A DNA stretch of 64,000 bases from Isoetes taiwanensis (GCA_021234155.1 JAJEKV010000051.1:5214698-5278697); one strand, 5' to 3'. Shown: positions 1 through 11,920, numbered from the stretch's first letter. The notes: generated by a model from the letters alone, not told the origin. Translations and numbers: made by a program.

Positions 1-2274
1 AACAATAATCCCAGATTTCTGTCGGTCCTCCACAACTTTCCTCCAATAGTGGTCCTGGGCCTGGTTTTGGAAGCTGGTAAGATCTGTTGGCTTTTGGTTG
101 GGCATACGAGAAGTATGTAATTGTTTGTATGTTGTGATATGTAGGTCATTACCTGTACTCTGTGCAAAAGCCATTTCAGTGGTCCAGTGTGTGTGGCTTA
201 TTTTGCTACGTGCAGGTCTCATATTTCCAGAAGATGACTTATCATTTGTCAAAGACAAATGTATAGTCCTTTCAACATGTTGATGTTTTCAATCTCTCCA
301 ATTTGAACTTGGCGCAAGAATAAAGCTATAAAGCTATACTGATGAACAGTGTTAAACCTGAGCAGCAGTTATTGTTGCACATAATGGATCACTGGGGCCA
401 AGCAAGGACAAGAGCTGCAAAATGGACAACAATGATCAAAGTAACGCAATGCTCTTTAATTTACAAAACCAAGGAATCACAATAGTATTTCAATACAGTG
501 CAAAAGGCAAATTGCCACCTGTTTGCATCTGAAACGTGTCTGACATGTTGACATACTGTGAATTGGAAAAGTTGTCTCATTTTTAACTCAAAATGCTCAT
601 AAATTGTTCCTGTTTTATTTTGATGTTTTTTAGCTATCATTTCCATGTTCCCAATATTCCATGGGTTCAAGAGTGATTGGCCAAGTAGAAAAGCCAAGTA
701 GGTTTGCAGGCATTATTCTGTAAAGAGCTCACAGCTTAGATCTTTGGCGTCTCATTTTGAAGGCATGCATATGATTCTATTCCTTCTTTTCATGATTAGT
801 CCATGTGTTTGAGTTCATTCTGAGATGTGAAACTATGCAGGTTCCTCCAACCACCAAGTCTCCTCTGCAGCAAGCCTTGCTTCCAAAATGTAAATATTGT
901 TTAATGAAGTTGAGACTGCTATAGCTGAGTTCTTCAAAGGATCTCCAATGATGAAATTTTGTATCATTCCAATATCCCATTTTCAGAGCTACTGATTGTT
1001 CAAACGGTATGTTTTTTTCTTAAGGTAAGTGAGATATGGATAAGATATTCGCATTTTCTTTTTTCAGAAATGTAGATTACATTGGAACTGCATGATTTTG
1101 GATGTTGAAACGAACTTGCTTTAGGGTCAGATGCTAGATGCTATTTGCAAACATGTTCTCACATTTCGGTCGAAGCCCCATTCGGCTCTATCAGCATTGC
1201 AGAAATTATTTCAATATTGGCTCAGTTTGGGAAGCTGAACAAGATTTAGTTTGTATTATTTGAAATTGGATTTGCAGGTAGAATTTGCACATTGCTTTAT
1301 ATTCCAAATTTTTGCCTTCCTACTGACCCTAAGTGATTCAGTTCACAGATTATCCAAGATGTAGCAGCGTGGTTGCATGTAGCTTGAAGTGTACTGTTGA
1401 CATCCTATTGTTTGCTGCCACATTTGCCATGGATTGTAAGTGCATTGTTTTTGAAATGCTAAGCTTAGTCAATAGATTGTCTAAAGTATGAAATCACATG
1501 CAAACAACTGCTACTGTACTTTAAGCATTCTTTTGTAGGCTGATCTATTGGGCGCTACAGAAGCATTGAGTCCTTCAACTCTAAGAAAGATGTGGTGAAT
1601 TTGTGCACCCATTTTAAGTGGTCATTGGAAGAAGAGATATGTTTCTCATTGGTGGTCATTATTAAGTGGTCATTGGAAGAAGAGCTTATGATGCATTCTT
1701 TAGAGATCTAGACAGTCTATGATTGCGAAAGTATTTCATGCACCTATGGAAGCTTGAAATATAATAGAGTACTTAGTGTCCAAGTAGGCAGAATGACTCT
1801 AATACATTGCTCTGATAAGCGTGTAAAATCCTTGCAAGGTAGATGACGAAAGAGAGCAAAGTTTCTTATACTTCCTATTTCTTTATCTTGGTCTTTGATA
1901 GGTACAGATCCATGCATGCTGGGAACCCAACTCAAAGCAAATGAGACTATTTGGGACAGACTCTTGCTTGCCTTGACTATGCACCAAATATGAGAGTGGT
2001 GGCAAACATTATGGCTTTTTTTTAATGGGAAGCATTTTGTGCTTGAAGACGTTTCAATATTAATTTAATTGTTTTATGCTCTTAGTGGCTAACATTTGCT
2101 TCACCACAGATTCGTATTTGTATAGATAGTTTACAATATTTGTTGCTTTGCTTTGTTTTTTGTTTGGGGCAATTGGCTGCCGTCAAGTAATGTTGTGGAA
2201 GATGGACGTTAAAAGGTCGAGTAAAAACACGTGTCAGAACATTAGCCCGGCAACGCCGGGCACACGTTTACTAG
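1..2274 (+). mobile_element. 3' part of a Helitron-like element (H0), 5' end not found
   Basis: The right end is a Helitron-type 3' terminus: hairpin arms gcccggc (2245-2251) and gccgggc (2255-2261) with loop aac, then 9 nt, then CTAG at 2271-2274. The last ~30 nt match the terminus at 13,199 almost perfectly and the one at 7,491 with a few changes. No second TCTACTTACTT start is visible to the left, so the element begins before the window or has a diverged 5' end. The body is AT-rich and I recognise no gene in it. A 21-nt segment is repeated near 1617 and 1669. That the whole stretch belongs to the element is inference. Confidence 0.5.
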
Positions 2275-3063
2275 TCTACTTACTTAAAAAGTTTTTGCCC
2301 TTTCTCTCTCACGCCGGGTTCCCCTTTCCGGCCGCCGGATGTAACGCTTTTTCCGGCATGTAACGCTTTTTCCGGCCAAAACTTCTTCTTCCAACATTTT
2401 TTGGTTGTTTCTCTTTATTTTTCAGGCAACAACTTTCTCTCTCCTGGGTGTGGGCGGTGCCCGTCGGTTAATGCAGCATGGCGGACAGATTGCCAAAGCA
2501 GAGCACAGCAATCCAGCAATCCGGCGATGTCTTGGTTTTTCGCCGAGATGATTCCTTTCGTTATCCCTTCACGAATTTGAGGGAATTTGTGGTGCCCTGC
2601 ATTTGAGGTTCGATTTAGGGTTTATGATACAAAGAAGCAAGAAACAGAAGCGAAGAAGTAAAAGAAAGGCAGCAACCAAGCGGATTCCATAGTAAGCGGA
2701 TTTCCTTTGCAGTGGCCAGATTTGCAAGCAGGCAAGTCGCTGGAGAGCAGGTAAAAGCCTACCTCTTACATCCATGTTTGCTTTTGGATTCCCATCAGGC
2801 ATTCTTTTTTCTCTTAACTGCTTTCTTTTCCTTCATGCTTCAGGCAACAAGAGTTTGAGCCACGTGCATGTCCTTTGCTAGCAGAGGATTTTGCAGATTT
2901 TGGAGAGGATTTGCGCAGTATTTTGAGGATTTTGTAGAGGATTTCGGCAGCATTTTGCATAGCCAGTGGCATGTTCTCACCTGCTCGAAGAATGGCAGTC
3001 CATTTCTGAAGATTTTTGCAGGTATTTTTTGTAAGGGGGTTCCCTCAATACGGTTTTTCCAGC

Positions 3064-3268
3064 AAATAAATTAATAAATCATGTGGTCTAAGCATAGGAA
3101 TCCGATAAGGGAGAATGGGAGAGCCCAGGATGATATTAGAGTTTGGTTGCTTTGTATTTATCACTTCTTTTTATGTGTTGGTCTATAATTTGCATTATGT
3201 AATCCCAATTAAGCCATTCTCCCTTATCGGATTCCTATGCTTAGACCACATGATTTATTAATTTATTT
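3064..3268. repeat. Perfect 55-bp inverted repeat with 95-bp spacer
   Basis: Positions 3064-3118 and 3214-3268 are exact reverse complements. The spacer (3119-3213) ends with a ~38-nt sequence (gtgttggtctataatttgc and on) that is repeated, slightly diverged, just after the right arm at ~3278-3325. Another part of the spacer (agagtttggttgc...) recurs at ~3959. The structure could be a fold-back insertion, a local duplication-inversion, or an assembly fold-back. It has no obvious target duplication. Confidence 0.85.
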
Positions 3269-3336
3269 GTCGGCTTTCCTTCTCTGTGTTGGTCTGTGAT
3301 TTGCATTATGCAATCCCAATTAAGGATGAGATTGCA

Positions 3337-3828
3337 TTATGTTTGTATTATGACTCTTAGAGGATGAGATTCTGTCAAGTCTGATGACTCCTCCAACAGT
3401 AGTAAGATCAAATTTTTATGCAATTTTTGTGGCAAAATCATGCCCGTTCTCCAAATAATGAGCTCAGATTCCATATTATCCAGATCATGTTGCTCTGATA
3501 GTTGTACTAGGAGGGGTACTAACAATTCCAAATGCAATTGCAAGTTTTTCACAATATTCACACAAACACGTCTTCCTTTTCCTCATTTGACATTTGCTGC
3601 AAAACCAAGTTATGTTTTGGTGCATATTCAGCTTCTTTCATCTGACTATTTAAAGTTTTTAAAATGGTGCATATTAATTTGTGGATGGCTCTTTTCCCCA
3701 ACAGCATCTGCATGCACCTTCTCCCATAATCTAGAATCAGAATAAATGCCTGGCATAAGTAGATATACACCCGCATGGTAGGCATCTAATGGTAGTCTTC
3801 TGTTTAGATTTATTTGGTTATCTTGCAT
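3337..3828 (-). pseudogene. PPR-DYW protein C-terminal fragment, frameshifted
   Basis: Read on the minus strand, three frames together give the order of a DYW-type pentatricopeptide repeat protein end: SDSRLWEKVHADAVGEKSH (about 3751-3695), then LNSQMKEAEYAPKHNLVLQQ (about 3655-3600), then EEKED, then CEKLAIAFGIVSTPP (about 3550-3500). DYW proteins act in organelle C-to-U RNA editing; the E and DYW domains recruit or form the deaminase. The zinc-binding HxE...CxxC part of the deaminase is not recognisable, there are several frame changes, and no PPR repeats precede it. It is therefore a decayed fragment, sitting inside Helitron H1 and probably captured. The family call rests on the characteristic KSHPQI/QMKEAGY/EKLAIAFGLIS order. 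Confidence 0.7.
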
Positions 3829-3864
3829 TTGGGGCAGTCATACTTACATTTGTAATACTTCCAG

Positions 3865-4655
3865 GGTGCTTCCTGGGGTACATTCAAACACCTTAATTTG
3901 GCATTTGAGTCCATACGAGAGGAACTAGAGGGGCAATATAGAAAGGTTGGTCACATATTAGAGTTTGGCTTGCTTTGTATTTATCACTTCTTTTTATATT
4001 CTATTTGAATTTGTTTGGTCACCTTGCATTTGTGGAAGTAGTACTTATATCTGTAACTCTTCTAGGCAGATTTCCGACAGATTTAGTGCAATCATTTGGG
4101 ACATACTTTGACTGATGGCAATCATTTGGACATACTTTGACTGATGTCCTCCAGGATGCTATTAACATTTCCCTGCCATCCGCAGAGTTTCAATGTTAGT
4201 AACATTTCCTTGCCATCTGCAGAGTTTCAATGTTAGAGAGCTGGCAAAACTTGAAGGAATAAAACCTGTCAATAGACTCTGGGATTTGTCCAATATACAG
4301 AAGGTTGTTCCTATTTGTAGCTTCAAATGAGTGTTAAAGTCAACGTGGCGGGGATGTTCTAGAAGGCAAACACATCTAGATATTAAGAGAAAAGTATTGT
4401 AAGAAATTTTTTTCCCCCCTTTAATTTTTCATGCAAACAATATTTTTCTTAGAGCATTTGGGCTTGATCACATGATTGTTTATTTTCTTTGCAGGTGAAT
4501 CCATTGACAGCAAAATTTGCCTTGGACAGCATCATTTAAAAGATGGAAATCAGATACCCAGTTTGGAAATTGCGATTTTATATTGTAACAAAGAGTGCAG
4601 TGATGCAGGATCATAATGGTTTTGCCATGCAATTGGCTGGGATGGACTTCTCAAG
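3865..4655 (+). pseudogene. Putative exons of an unidentified gene fragment
   Basis: Two 81-nt segments look like real phase-0 exons. The first, 3865-3945, is bounded by cttccag and AAAG|gttgg and encodes 27 residues beginning GASWGTFKHLNLAFESI. The second, 4223-4303, is bounded by ctgcag and CAGAAG|gttgt and encodes SFNVRELAKLEGIKPVNRL and on. A third candidate, 4495-4655, follows tttgcag in the same phase and begins VNPLTAKFALDSII, but then meets a stop codon. A possible fourth lies within 5031-5249. I do not recognise the protein. Location inside a Helitron and the stop codon suggest a captured, decaying fragment. Exon calls rest on splice motifs and open frames only. Confidence 0.35.
4088..4236 (+). 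repeat. Two adjacent short tandem duplications
   Basis: A 30/29-nt unit (gcaatcatttgggacat...) is doubled at 4088-4117 and 4118-4146. A 37-nt unit (taacatttccctgcc...) is doubled at 4163-4199 and 4200-4236. The second duplication contains the ctgcag/AGTTTCAATG splice-acceptor region of the putative exon at 4223, so the acceptor exists twice. The copies differ at only two or three positions. Confidence 0.85.
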
Positions 4656-7461
4656 GTGAGACTTTATCTGTTACGTTTAGTTGATGGTTGTCTTGGTATC
4701 CCATGACACATTTCTTGGAAACTAATAATTTAGGCATTCATTTGTGTCGTTACAGTTAACTCACGTCCTGCCTACATCAAAAGAGTGATGTTAAAGATCT
4801 ACATGTTCAGAAGACTCCGTTCTATAAATTCTGCTTTGTAGAAAGCAATATGTTTGTCAATAGCTTGGATTTGCATAACATCAAAGAAAAAAGTTGGTTG
4901 CATATTTGTGGGCTTAGCTACAAATTAATTGCATATAACAGTAGCCTATATTTGAGGCAATGCTAAGTTTCAAACATTCCTAATGGCATTATGCGAGCCA
5001 TCTAATTCTTTATTTACTTTTGAGCAGGAAAAAAGAGCATACATTGACATCAAATCTGGCTGTAATTTTGAAGTTGCCATTCTAATTAAGAGACATCAGA
5101 TAACACTTTTCTCAGACTCAGAGATATCTCATGTCATCCCATTAGGAGATTACGCATGCTTTAGTTCCAGAAGAACAAAAGTTCAAAAGAATTTTAATTC
5201 ATCGATTGGGTGCAGAGGTTCTCTTACCACTTTGGAGAAGGAATATCAGGTGGCTTTCTTTTTTATTTTTGCTTTTCCTTGCTTGATAGTAGCAAATGGA
5301 AGTGTGCATATGCAAATCTGGTCCTGCCATAGCCATGAATCTGGCGCTAATTTTTCCCTGTGTAGCCCCTCTTTTCGCACGATGATTTCAAGGTGCAGAG
5401 GTTATTTTTTGCGGAAGGTTTGATTTTAGATTTTTGCTTGATCTCCAGCAATCGTCCAAATATAATACTGATGCCGGTCTTTCTAATCGAACCATTTTCT
5501 ACGAGGATACTCAAGCATGCTAATTCAGTTATGGGGCATGCAGCAATGATGCTAAGCAATATGCGTCATCATACCAGTACAATAATATCACTGTTTTAGT
5601 CAATGGGCACACTGGCTATGTCATTGTATGAATGATTTGGTGATGTTTAAGCATTGCTAGAACACAGGAGGTTAGCTGATCAAGATCGCTATCTAACAAA
5701 AAGCATTTGAATATATAGGTTTGTATGGTAAGCGATTTGGGCCACTGTTTTTAGCAATGCATCATGTATTGGAGGGATGTTTTAACCATTGTAGACTTTA
5801 AATTAGAGATAGCCCATTTGAAGATAATGCACTTCTTGATGTGTTAACAGGTACAAATTCATGGGCTTTCTATGGATGTCAGCTTGCAATGTCACGTTGA
5901 CAGATACCATTGGTAACAAATTACCAAGGCTTTTGTGCAAATAACCCAGTAGATGAACAAAGTGCAATCCAAAAAAAGAGTTTTGGAACAATTCCAGGTA
6001 AACACATTAGTTTCTGTAGATCTATCTACGTATAATCCCTTTGTGGTATATTTGCAGGCATTCCCTAAGGCAATCCCTTTTGCGAGATCCCTAAAACCGA
6101 TTTAGGGCAACACCTATTGATGCATAGCTGTTATTGTAAGATCTTTAATCCAGTAAAAAAGGATGGATGCCTGAATGTGTTCTATTTATTAGAAACCCAG
6201 TTTATGGCTTTGATCCTCTAGCTTTTGCCTATTGCTTTAGCTTTTGTCTGTTATTTGATTTGGGTCTGATATAGAGCTGCATGAACCCTAAACCCTAAAC
6301 GAACTTGGTGGATTTGAAGTCATCTTTCATTTGTCTTAAAACTCCAGTTCTTATTCCAATTTTTGCATCTGCATTATATTTTAGTATGTTTTGGAGTAGT
6401 AGCAAATGAATCTATAAAGTGATCATGTGCAGCATTAGGTCTCATGCATGTCTATCTTCTGCCCCAGTTCTCTAAGTGTTCTATCTTAGTAAAGAGATTA
6501 ACAATTACCCGAAATTAACATCTAGGTGTTCTCGGTTGCATTTGCAGAAGGCAAGGAGGTAGAGTTTGCTAAAGAACCATGTTAAGTATTTCTGCTGGAG
6601 GGGCAGAAATTCTGATGCAAAATTTCTGGTAGCATTTGTGCTCCATGATCTCTGCACAGAAGTTTCTAGATTTAAATGCATTTGTTCTTCTCTTGATTGT
6701 TGCATTTTTGTGCAGTTGAGTTGCAGAGGAGTTACAACATATGAGTGTGGTGCATGCGTGTGGCGAAGGTGGTTTCTCATCTATACATGCCTTCCAGCCA
6801 TAGGAGATGCCGTTTTTATAGTTCTTCCCTCTAGGTAATGATTTGAGTTTGTTGAAATAATCTAGCTGCAGGCATCAATCATTAGGAAGGAATGGTCAGA
6901 ATAAAGTTTCAGCACAACACTGGAAATACATGACAGGAACTATCCTTACACGAATCTGCAATCTATAAGAGTCGCAAATTTTGAAATAAAACATTTCACA
7001 TTTAAACCTTGAAGTTTCAAGCTCTTCTTACATTAGATGACTGCTTAATTGTTTGTGACAATTTTCTAATTTGAATAGAGATAAAAAATAAAATCGTATT
7101 GAAGTCTTGGACACCAATGAGAAATTGGTCCAAAAAAATCAAACAATTAATGTCATTCTCTCAAAGCCAGAAAATGTAGATTGTGGAGTGCACAAATCTG
7201 CCACTGAATCATAAAGGGATGATAAGCATAATCATAAGGCCATGTTTCATGTTGGAACCACATTAGATGTGCATAGTTTCATAAAGACAGCAGCTTGAGT
7301 CATGAGTCTTACATCAAAAGGCTTCACTTATCTGCGGCAGCGCCAGGCAGTCTAACACACATCAAACTTTGTTGCTGCTAACAACATCCGACATCTCACA
7401 TTATTGTCGAAAGAGTAGCATATTTGCATTAAGGCGTGTATAGACACAAACTCTAACGTAT
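4656..7461. other. Rest of Helitron H1 body, no gene recognised
   Basis: The stretch is AT-rich with short open frames on both strands and no recognisable domain. A short telomere-like motif, AACCCTAAACCCTAAAC, lies at 6284-6300, too short to call an interstitial telomere. The overlapping ORFs at 6505-6838 lie on opposite strands and neither resembles a known family. Confidence 0.5.
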
Positions 7462-9952
7462 GCCCGGCAACGCTGGGCACACATTTACTAGTCTACTTAC
7501 TTAAAATGTGTTTCGGGGTGTGTGTCCTCTTTTTTCCGGCCGCCTGTGTACATCCAAATCCGGCGAAAAAGCGAAATTTTGTCATCAGAAAATTAAAAAT
7601 CCGGCCAAAAAAATTGGGGCAAATTTTCTTTTCCTCTGCTACCCGTTTTGGGCGGTGCTGTGGTAGCCGTTATAATCCGTGCTCCAAACTCTTCAAATCC
7701 ATTTCAATGTCCAGCACCCACCGCCTAAATATTCAGTTCCGAAAATATGATGTGAGGGAGTGAGGCGGTGCGGTGATCTTCTTAAATCGTTTTGGGGCAC
7801 GTATCTACAGGCTGGTGATGGCAAAGTCGTTTGAAGGTCCTTGCTAGAATACCACTGCGGAGCCGTTGCTTCATTCTCTGCAGATTTCAGTGAACCATTT
7901 CAGATTTATAGACAAAGCAGAGCGGGCAAGCAAGAGCAGATTTTCTTCTTAGAACTTGGGATTTTGAAGCCGATTCCATCGGGCGAGTTTGAAACTTATC
8001 GAGCAGCGAGGAGTTTACGCTTCTATTTGTGCTGCTTTTTTCCCCTTTTCGCTTTTTTCTTTCAATCGTCCACTAATCTCGAAACGGCAGATTAGCTTGG
8101 CGTGATGATCGAACCCGATCGAATCAGATTCTACATTTTGGGATTTTAGCGGGTTTTGCGGGGCAAAGGGGCGATCCAAGGTGTATAAAATATAACGGGG
8201 GAGTTCTATTACGATTTTTCTTTGGTATATTTTCTACAAGTTTATGCTTCTATTTCCGGTCGTTGAAGCGAGGGATCTCTCAAACAAAGCATTAAGGTGC
8301 GTTCAAAGACTTGATTTTAGAAAAAATCCAGCTTTATATCTTAGTATTCTTGCTTTTTATTTGCGGTTCTTGAAGCTTAGGAGTCGTTGAAGCTTAGGAG
8401 CAAAGGAATAAGGTACAACTCGATTAATCTGCGGTGCTTTCTAGATACAAATACTGAGAAGATAAATTTGAAATAAAGAGGGGGTTTATAAGCGAGCACC
8501 AAGCAAAATCTCGAAAGCTAATCCATCGGTCCGAAAGCTAATTCCAGGAAGCGGTTGTCTATTCGAGCAGCTAGAAAGGAGCTCGAGAACGAAATGCCCC
8601 CGGGGTTGATTTCATCCAAGCGATGAAGAACTGGTAGTGCATTTTACTAATTTTTGGGGCAAATGTGATAGCCCAAATAGATCTGTACAAGCACGATTCA
8701 CAGGATCTTCCCGGCTACGACCTATTTAGGAGAAAAGGAATGGAAATATCCTAATGGAGCTCTCTCCAACAGTCTGCCGCTTTCGGCTATTGAAAGCCAC
8801 AGCAATCGAATATATAGATCGCAAAATTAGCAAGCTTCAGTGTGGGTCTTAACTAAAGTTAAAACTTCGATTTACAATCTTCTCCAACGCTAAATCTTAG
8901 TGTCTTTGGGGTTGTTGAAGCATAGGAGTCGCCCGAAGAATAGGAATTGATGAAGCAGAGGATTAAGGTATAATCTTTTCTTTCTTTCTGGGGTTAACCT
9001 GCTGTGGCCCTTAAGTTTGCATCCTCTTATTTTAACAAACAGCCCGTAAACATGGTATAAACACTGGCTGTGCTTTTTGCAGAAGGGGCCGATTTCAGTT
9101 CAGGATTCTCGAGCATTGTTACCTTGCAGCAAAAGTGTGGATTTGAGTTCAGAAGTCAACCATGTATGCCTTTCTCTGTGAAGCACCAAAATCCAAATCT
9201 CGACGGTTTTGTAGTGATGCACATGCGTCTAAATTAAGGAAGTTCCATTTGAACATCGCTTCCAAATCTTAAAGTATGAGCTGCAAGACATCATCTTTCA
9301 AAAATGTTGTTGTACTCGGTCTTTTTGTTTCAAGGACATGTTTGCATTCACTCTGTTCTCATTTCTATTAACTGGCAGATGTCCCTTCAATTTTTCCCTT
9401 CATTTTCTAAAATAGGAATGGGCTTGCTTTGATGTCAATTGATGATTCTGCTACAGTAAGGGCAATTTCTCCTTCGGAATTTCTAATTATCAGTAGCAGG
9501 CTTTTATTTGACATCCGTGTTAATTGTAGAGCTCCATCTATTGTTAATCATTTTCCTAGGATTAGAATTTGCATGCAGATCCAAAGCATCTTAGAAATTG
9601 AAGTAAATACAGAAAATTCCACCCCATCTCGGGATTCCCATTATCATTAGCAAGTGGTTGTTTATTTGACATACGAGTTGGTTATACGAGTTGGTTATAG
9701 AGCACATTTTGCATAATTTTGCTGCATATTTTGGCTTTACTGGCTGCCTCCTTTCACTATGCGGAATTCCCACTTTTAAAGCACCTGCATTTCAATTTCA
9801 CAGCTGAAAACCTGGTATCCATAATCGTTTTCTGCCTCAAGCTGCTAAAATGTTCACCATGTAATTGTGTTTTTATATTTCTGCTGCCTAGCTGGGTCAT
9901 GATCATGTCCGCATGTTGCATGCCAACTGTCCATTCTTTTATAGAAGAACTA

Positions 9953-9986
9953 GAAAAGGGCCCGGCCTGACGGCCGGGCCCTTTTC
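9953..9986 (-). repeat. Helitron 3'-terminal hairpin, 15-bp perfect stem
   Basis: Arms gaaaagggcccggcc (9953-9967) and ggccgggcccttttc (9972-9986) are perfect complements around loop tgac. On the minus strand the stem runs directly into CTAG at the element end. This is longer than the 7-bp hairpins of the H0-H2 family. It could also act as a strong transcription block in RNA form. Confidence 0.85.
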
Positions 9987-10075
9987 TTTTGCTCCTTTCC
10001 TCGGCTCAGCCGGCCTCCGGCCGGCCTCGCCTCGGTTTGGGCCCACCCATGTGCCTTATCCCTTATCTCTTCCCT

Positions 10076-11807
10076 CTTTTCTCTCTCCTCTCTCCTCTCT
10101 CTTCACTCATCTCCCTTTCTCTCTCTCTCTTTTCTTCTTCTTCTATCCCCTTTCCCCGTGTCTCTCTTCTCTCTCCTCTCTCTTCTTTATGTCTCCTCTC
10201 TTCTCTCTCTGCCCTCTCTCCTCTCTTTCTCCCTCCTCTGTCTTCTCTTCTCTTTGTCTTTACCCTCTCCCTCTCTAGCTCTCTCTCCTCTCTCTCTCCT
10301 ATCTCCTTCCTCTCTCTCTATTTCTCCCCTCTCTCTATCTCCCTCTGTCTCTATTCTCTCTCCTCTCTCTTCTTTGTCTCTCCTCTCTCCTTGCTCTCTC
10401 TCTCCTCTCTCTTCCATCCTTCTTCTCTCTCCTCCCATGCTCCCTTTTCTCTCTCTCTATCTTTCTCTCTCCTCTGTATTTCTCTCTCTCTCTCTTCTCT
10501 CCCTCTTCCCTCTCTCTTCTCTCTCCTCTCTCCTCTCCTCTCTCCTCTCTCTCTCCTATCTCTCTCCTCTCTCTCTATTTCTCCCCTCTCTCTATCTCCT
10601 ATCTCTCTCCTCTCTCTATCTCCTATTTCTCTCCTCTCTATATATTTCTCCCCTCTCTCTCTACCTTTCTGTCTCTTTTCTATTTCTCTCTCTCCTCTCT
10701 CTCTCCTCTCTCTCTCCCTCTCTCTCTCCTCTTTTTTCTCTCCTCTCTCCTCTCTCTCTCCTATCTCTCTCCTCTCTCTCTATTTCTCCCCTCTCTCTAT
10801 CTCCCTCTGTCTCTATTCTCTCTCCTCTCTCTTCTTCGTCTTTCCTCTCTCCTTGCTCTCTCTCCTCTCTCTTCCATCCTTCTTCTCTCTCTTCTCTCTC
10901 CTCCCATGCTCCTTCTCTCTCTCTATCTTTCTCTCTCCTCTCTATTTCTCTCTCTCTCTCTCTCTCTTCTCTCCCTCTTCCCTCTCTCTTCTCTCTCCTC
11001 TCTCTCTCCTCTCTCACTCATCTCTCTTCTTTCCCCTCTCTCTTCCTTCTTCCCTTTCTCTCTTCTCTCTCCTCTCTCTTCCCTCCCTCTCCTCTCTTCT
11101 CTCTCTCCCCTCTCTCCTCTCTCTCTCTCCTCCCTCTCCTCTCTCTCTCCTCTCTCCTCTCTCTCTCTCTCTCCTATCTCTCTCCTCTCTCTCTATTTCT
11201 CCTGTCTCTATCTCCTATCTCTCTCCTCTCTCTATCTCCTATTTCTCTATCTCCTATTTCTCTCCTCTCTCTATTTCTCCCCTCTCTCTCTACATTTCTC
11301 TCTCTTTTCTATTTCTCTCTCTCCTCTCTCCTCTCTCCTCCCTCTCTCCTCTCTCCTCCCTCCTCTCTCTCTCCTATCTCTCTCCTCTCTCTCTATTTCT
11401 CCCTCTCTCTATCTCCTATCTCTCTCCTCTCTCTATCTCCTATTTCTCTATCTCCTATTTTCTCTCCTCTCTCTATATTTCTCCCTCTCTCTCTACCTTT
11501 CTCTCTCTTTCTATTTCTCTCTCTCCTCTCTCCTCTCCTCTCTCTCTCTCTCCCCTCTCCCTCTCTCCTCTCACCTCTCTCCTCTCTCCTCTCTCTCCCT
11601 CTCTCTCCTATCTCTCTATTTCTCCCCTCTCTATCTCCTATCTCTCTCCTCTCTCTATCTCCTATTTCTCTATCTCCTATTTCTCTCCTCTCTCTCTATT
11701 TCTCCCCTCTCTCTCTACCTTTCTCTCTCTTTTCTATTTCTCTCTCTCCCTCTGCTCCCTCCTCTCTCTTCTCTCTCCTCTCTCCCTCCTCTCTCTTCTC
11801 TCTCTAG
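10076..11807 (+). repeat. CT-rich satellite (1.7 kb) with higher-order repeats
   Basis: The stretch is almost pure pyrimidine on the plus strand, built from TCTCTCCTC, CTATTTCTC and CTATCTCCT variants. A ~0.46-kb higher-order unit is visible: the phrase ctctccttgctctctct plus cctcccatgctcc occurs near 10385/10431 and again near 10850/10901. Later a ~0.2-kb unit carrying the tacctttctctctct phrase repeats near 11290, 11492 and 11714. The composition leaves all three plus frames open for long distances (up to 609 codons of Ser/Leu/Pro); these are not genes. Long polypyrimidine-polypurine tracts can form triplex DNA. Confidence 0.95.
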
Positions 11808-11812
11808 CTTCA

Positions 11813-11835
11813 TTCTAGAACATTCTAGAAGGTTC
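11813..11835. promoter_or_regulatory. Perfect five-unit heat-shock element
   Basis: TTC-ta-GAA-ca-TTC-ta-GAA-gg-TTC: five alternating TTC/GAA pentamer cores with exact 2-nt spacing, the consensus for trimeric heat-shock factor binding. It lies inside Helitron H3, directly beside the CT satellite and ~320 bp from the element's 5' end. I see no gene immediately downstream on either strand, so a target transcript is unknown. A match to five units with no mismatch is unlikely by chance, though the local sequence is a tandem of attctagaac-like decamers. Confidence 0.7.
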
Positions 11836-11920
11836 TAGGATCATCAAGGCTTTTAATTAACCAAAGGAATTTCCATTGCCCCAGCCTTAACTAAGTATGG
11901 ACTTCCTATTTTTTTAAGAA

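Larger units (their letters stand above)
2275..7491 (+). mobile_element. Non-autonomous Helitron H1, second unit of a tandem array
   Basis: The unit starts with TCTACTTACTTAAAA directly after the CTAG of H0, and ends with hairpin gcccggc/gctgggc (7462-7478, one G-T wobble), a 9-nt spacer and CTAG (7488-7491). Helitrons typically start with TC and end with a hairpin followed by CTRR, without target duplication or terminal inverted repeats. No Rep/helicase is encoded, so any movement needs a helper. The ~5.2-kb body carries gene-like debris on both strands: a PPR-DYW fragment and putative exons. This fits the gene-capture habit of plant Helitrons. Next to the 5' end lies a C/G-rich promoter-like stretch (ccggccgcc motifs), also seen after the H2 start. 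Confidence 0.65.

Noticed and set aside
6284-6300. Interstitial telomere repeat
   Set aside because: Only about two and a half AAACCCT units; such short motifs are common in plant promoters.
6505-6838. Overlapping 90-91-codon ORFs on both strands
   Set aside because: Mutual shadows with no domain, in AT-rich Helitron body.
9989-11838. Very long plus-strand ORFs (609, 549 and 310 codons) and their minus-strand Arg/Glu shadows
   Set aside because: They arise from the CT satellite; all frames are open and the products are pure low-complexity Ser/Leu/Pro or Arg/Glu.
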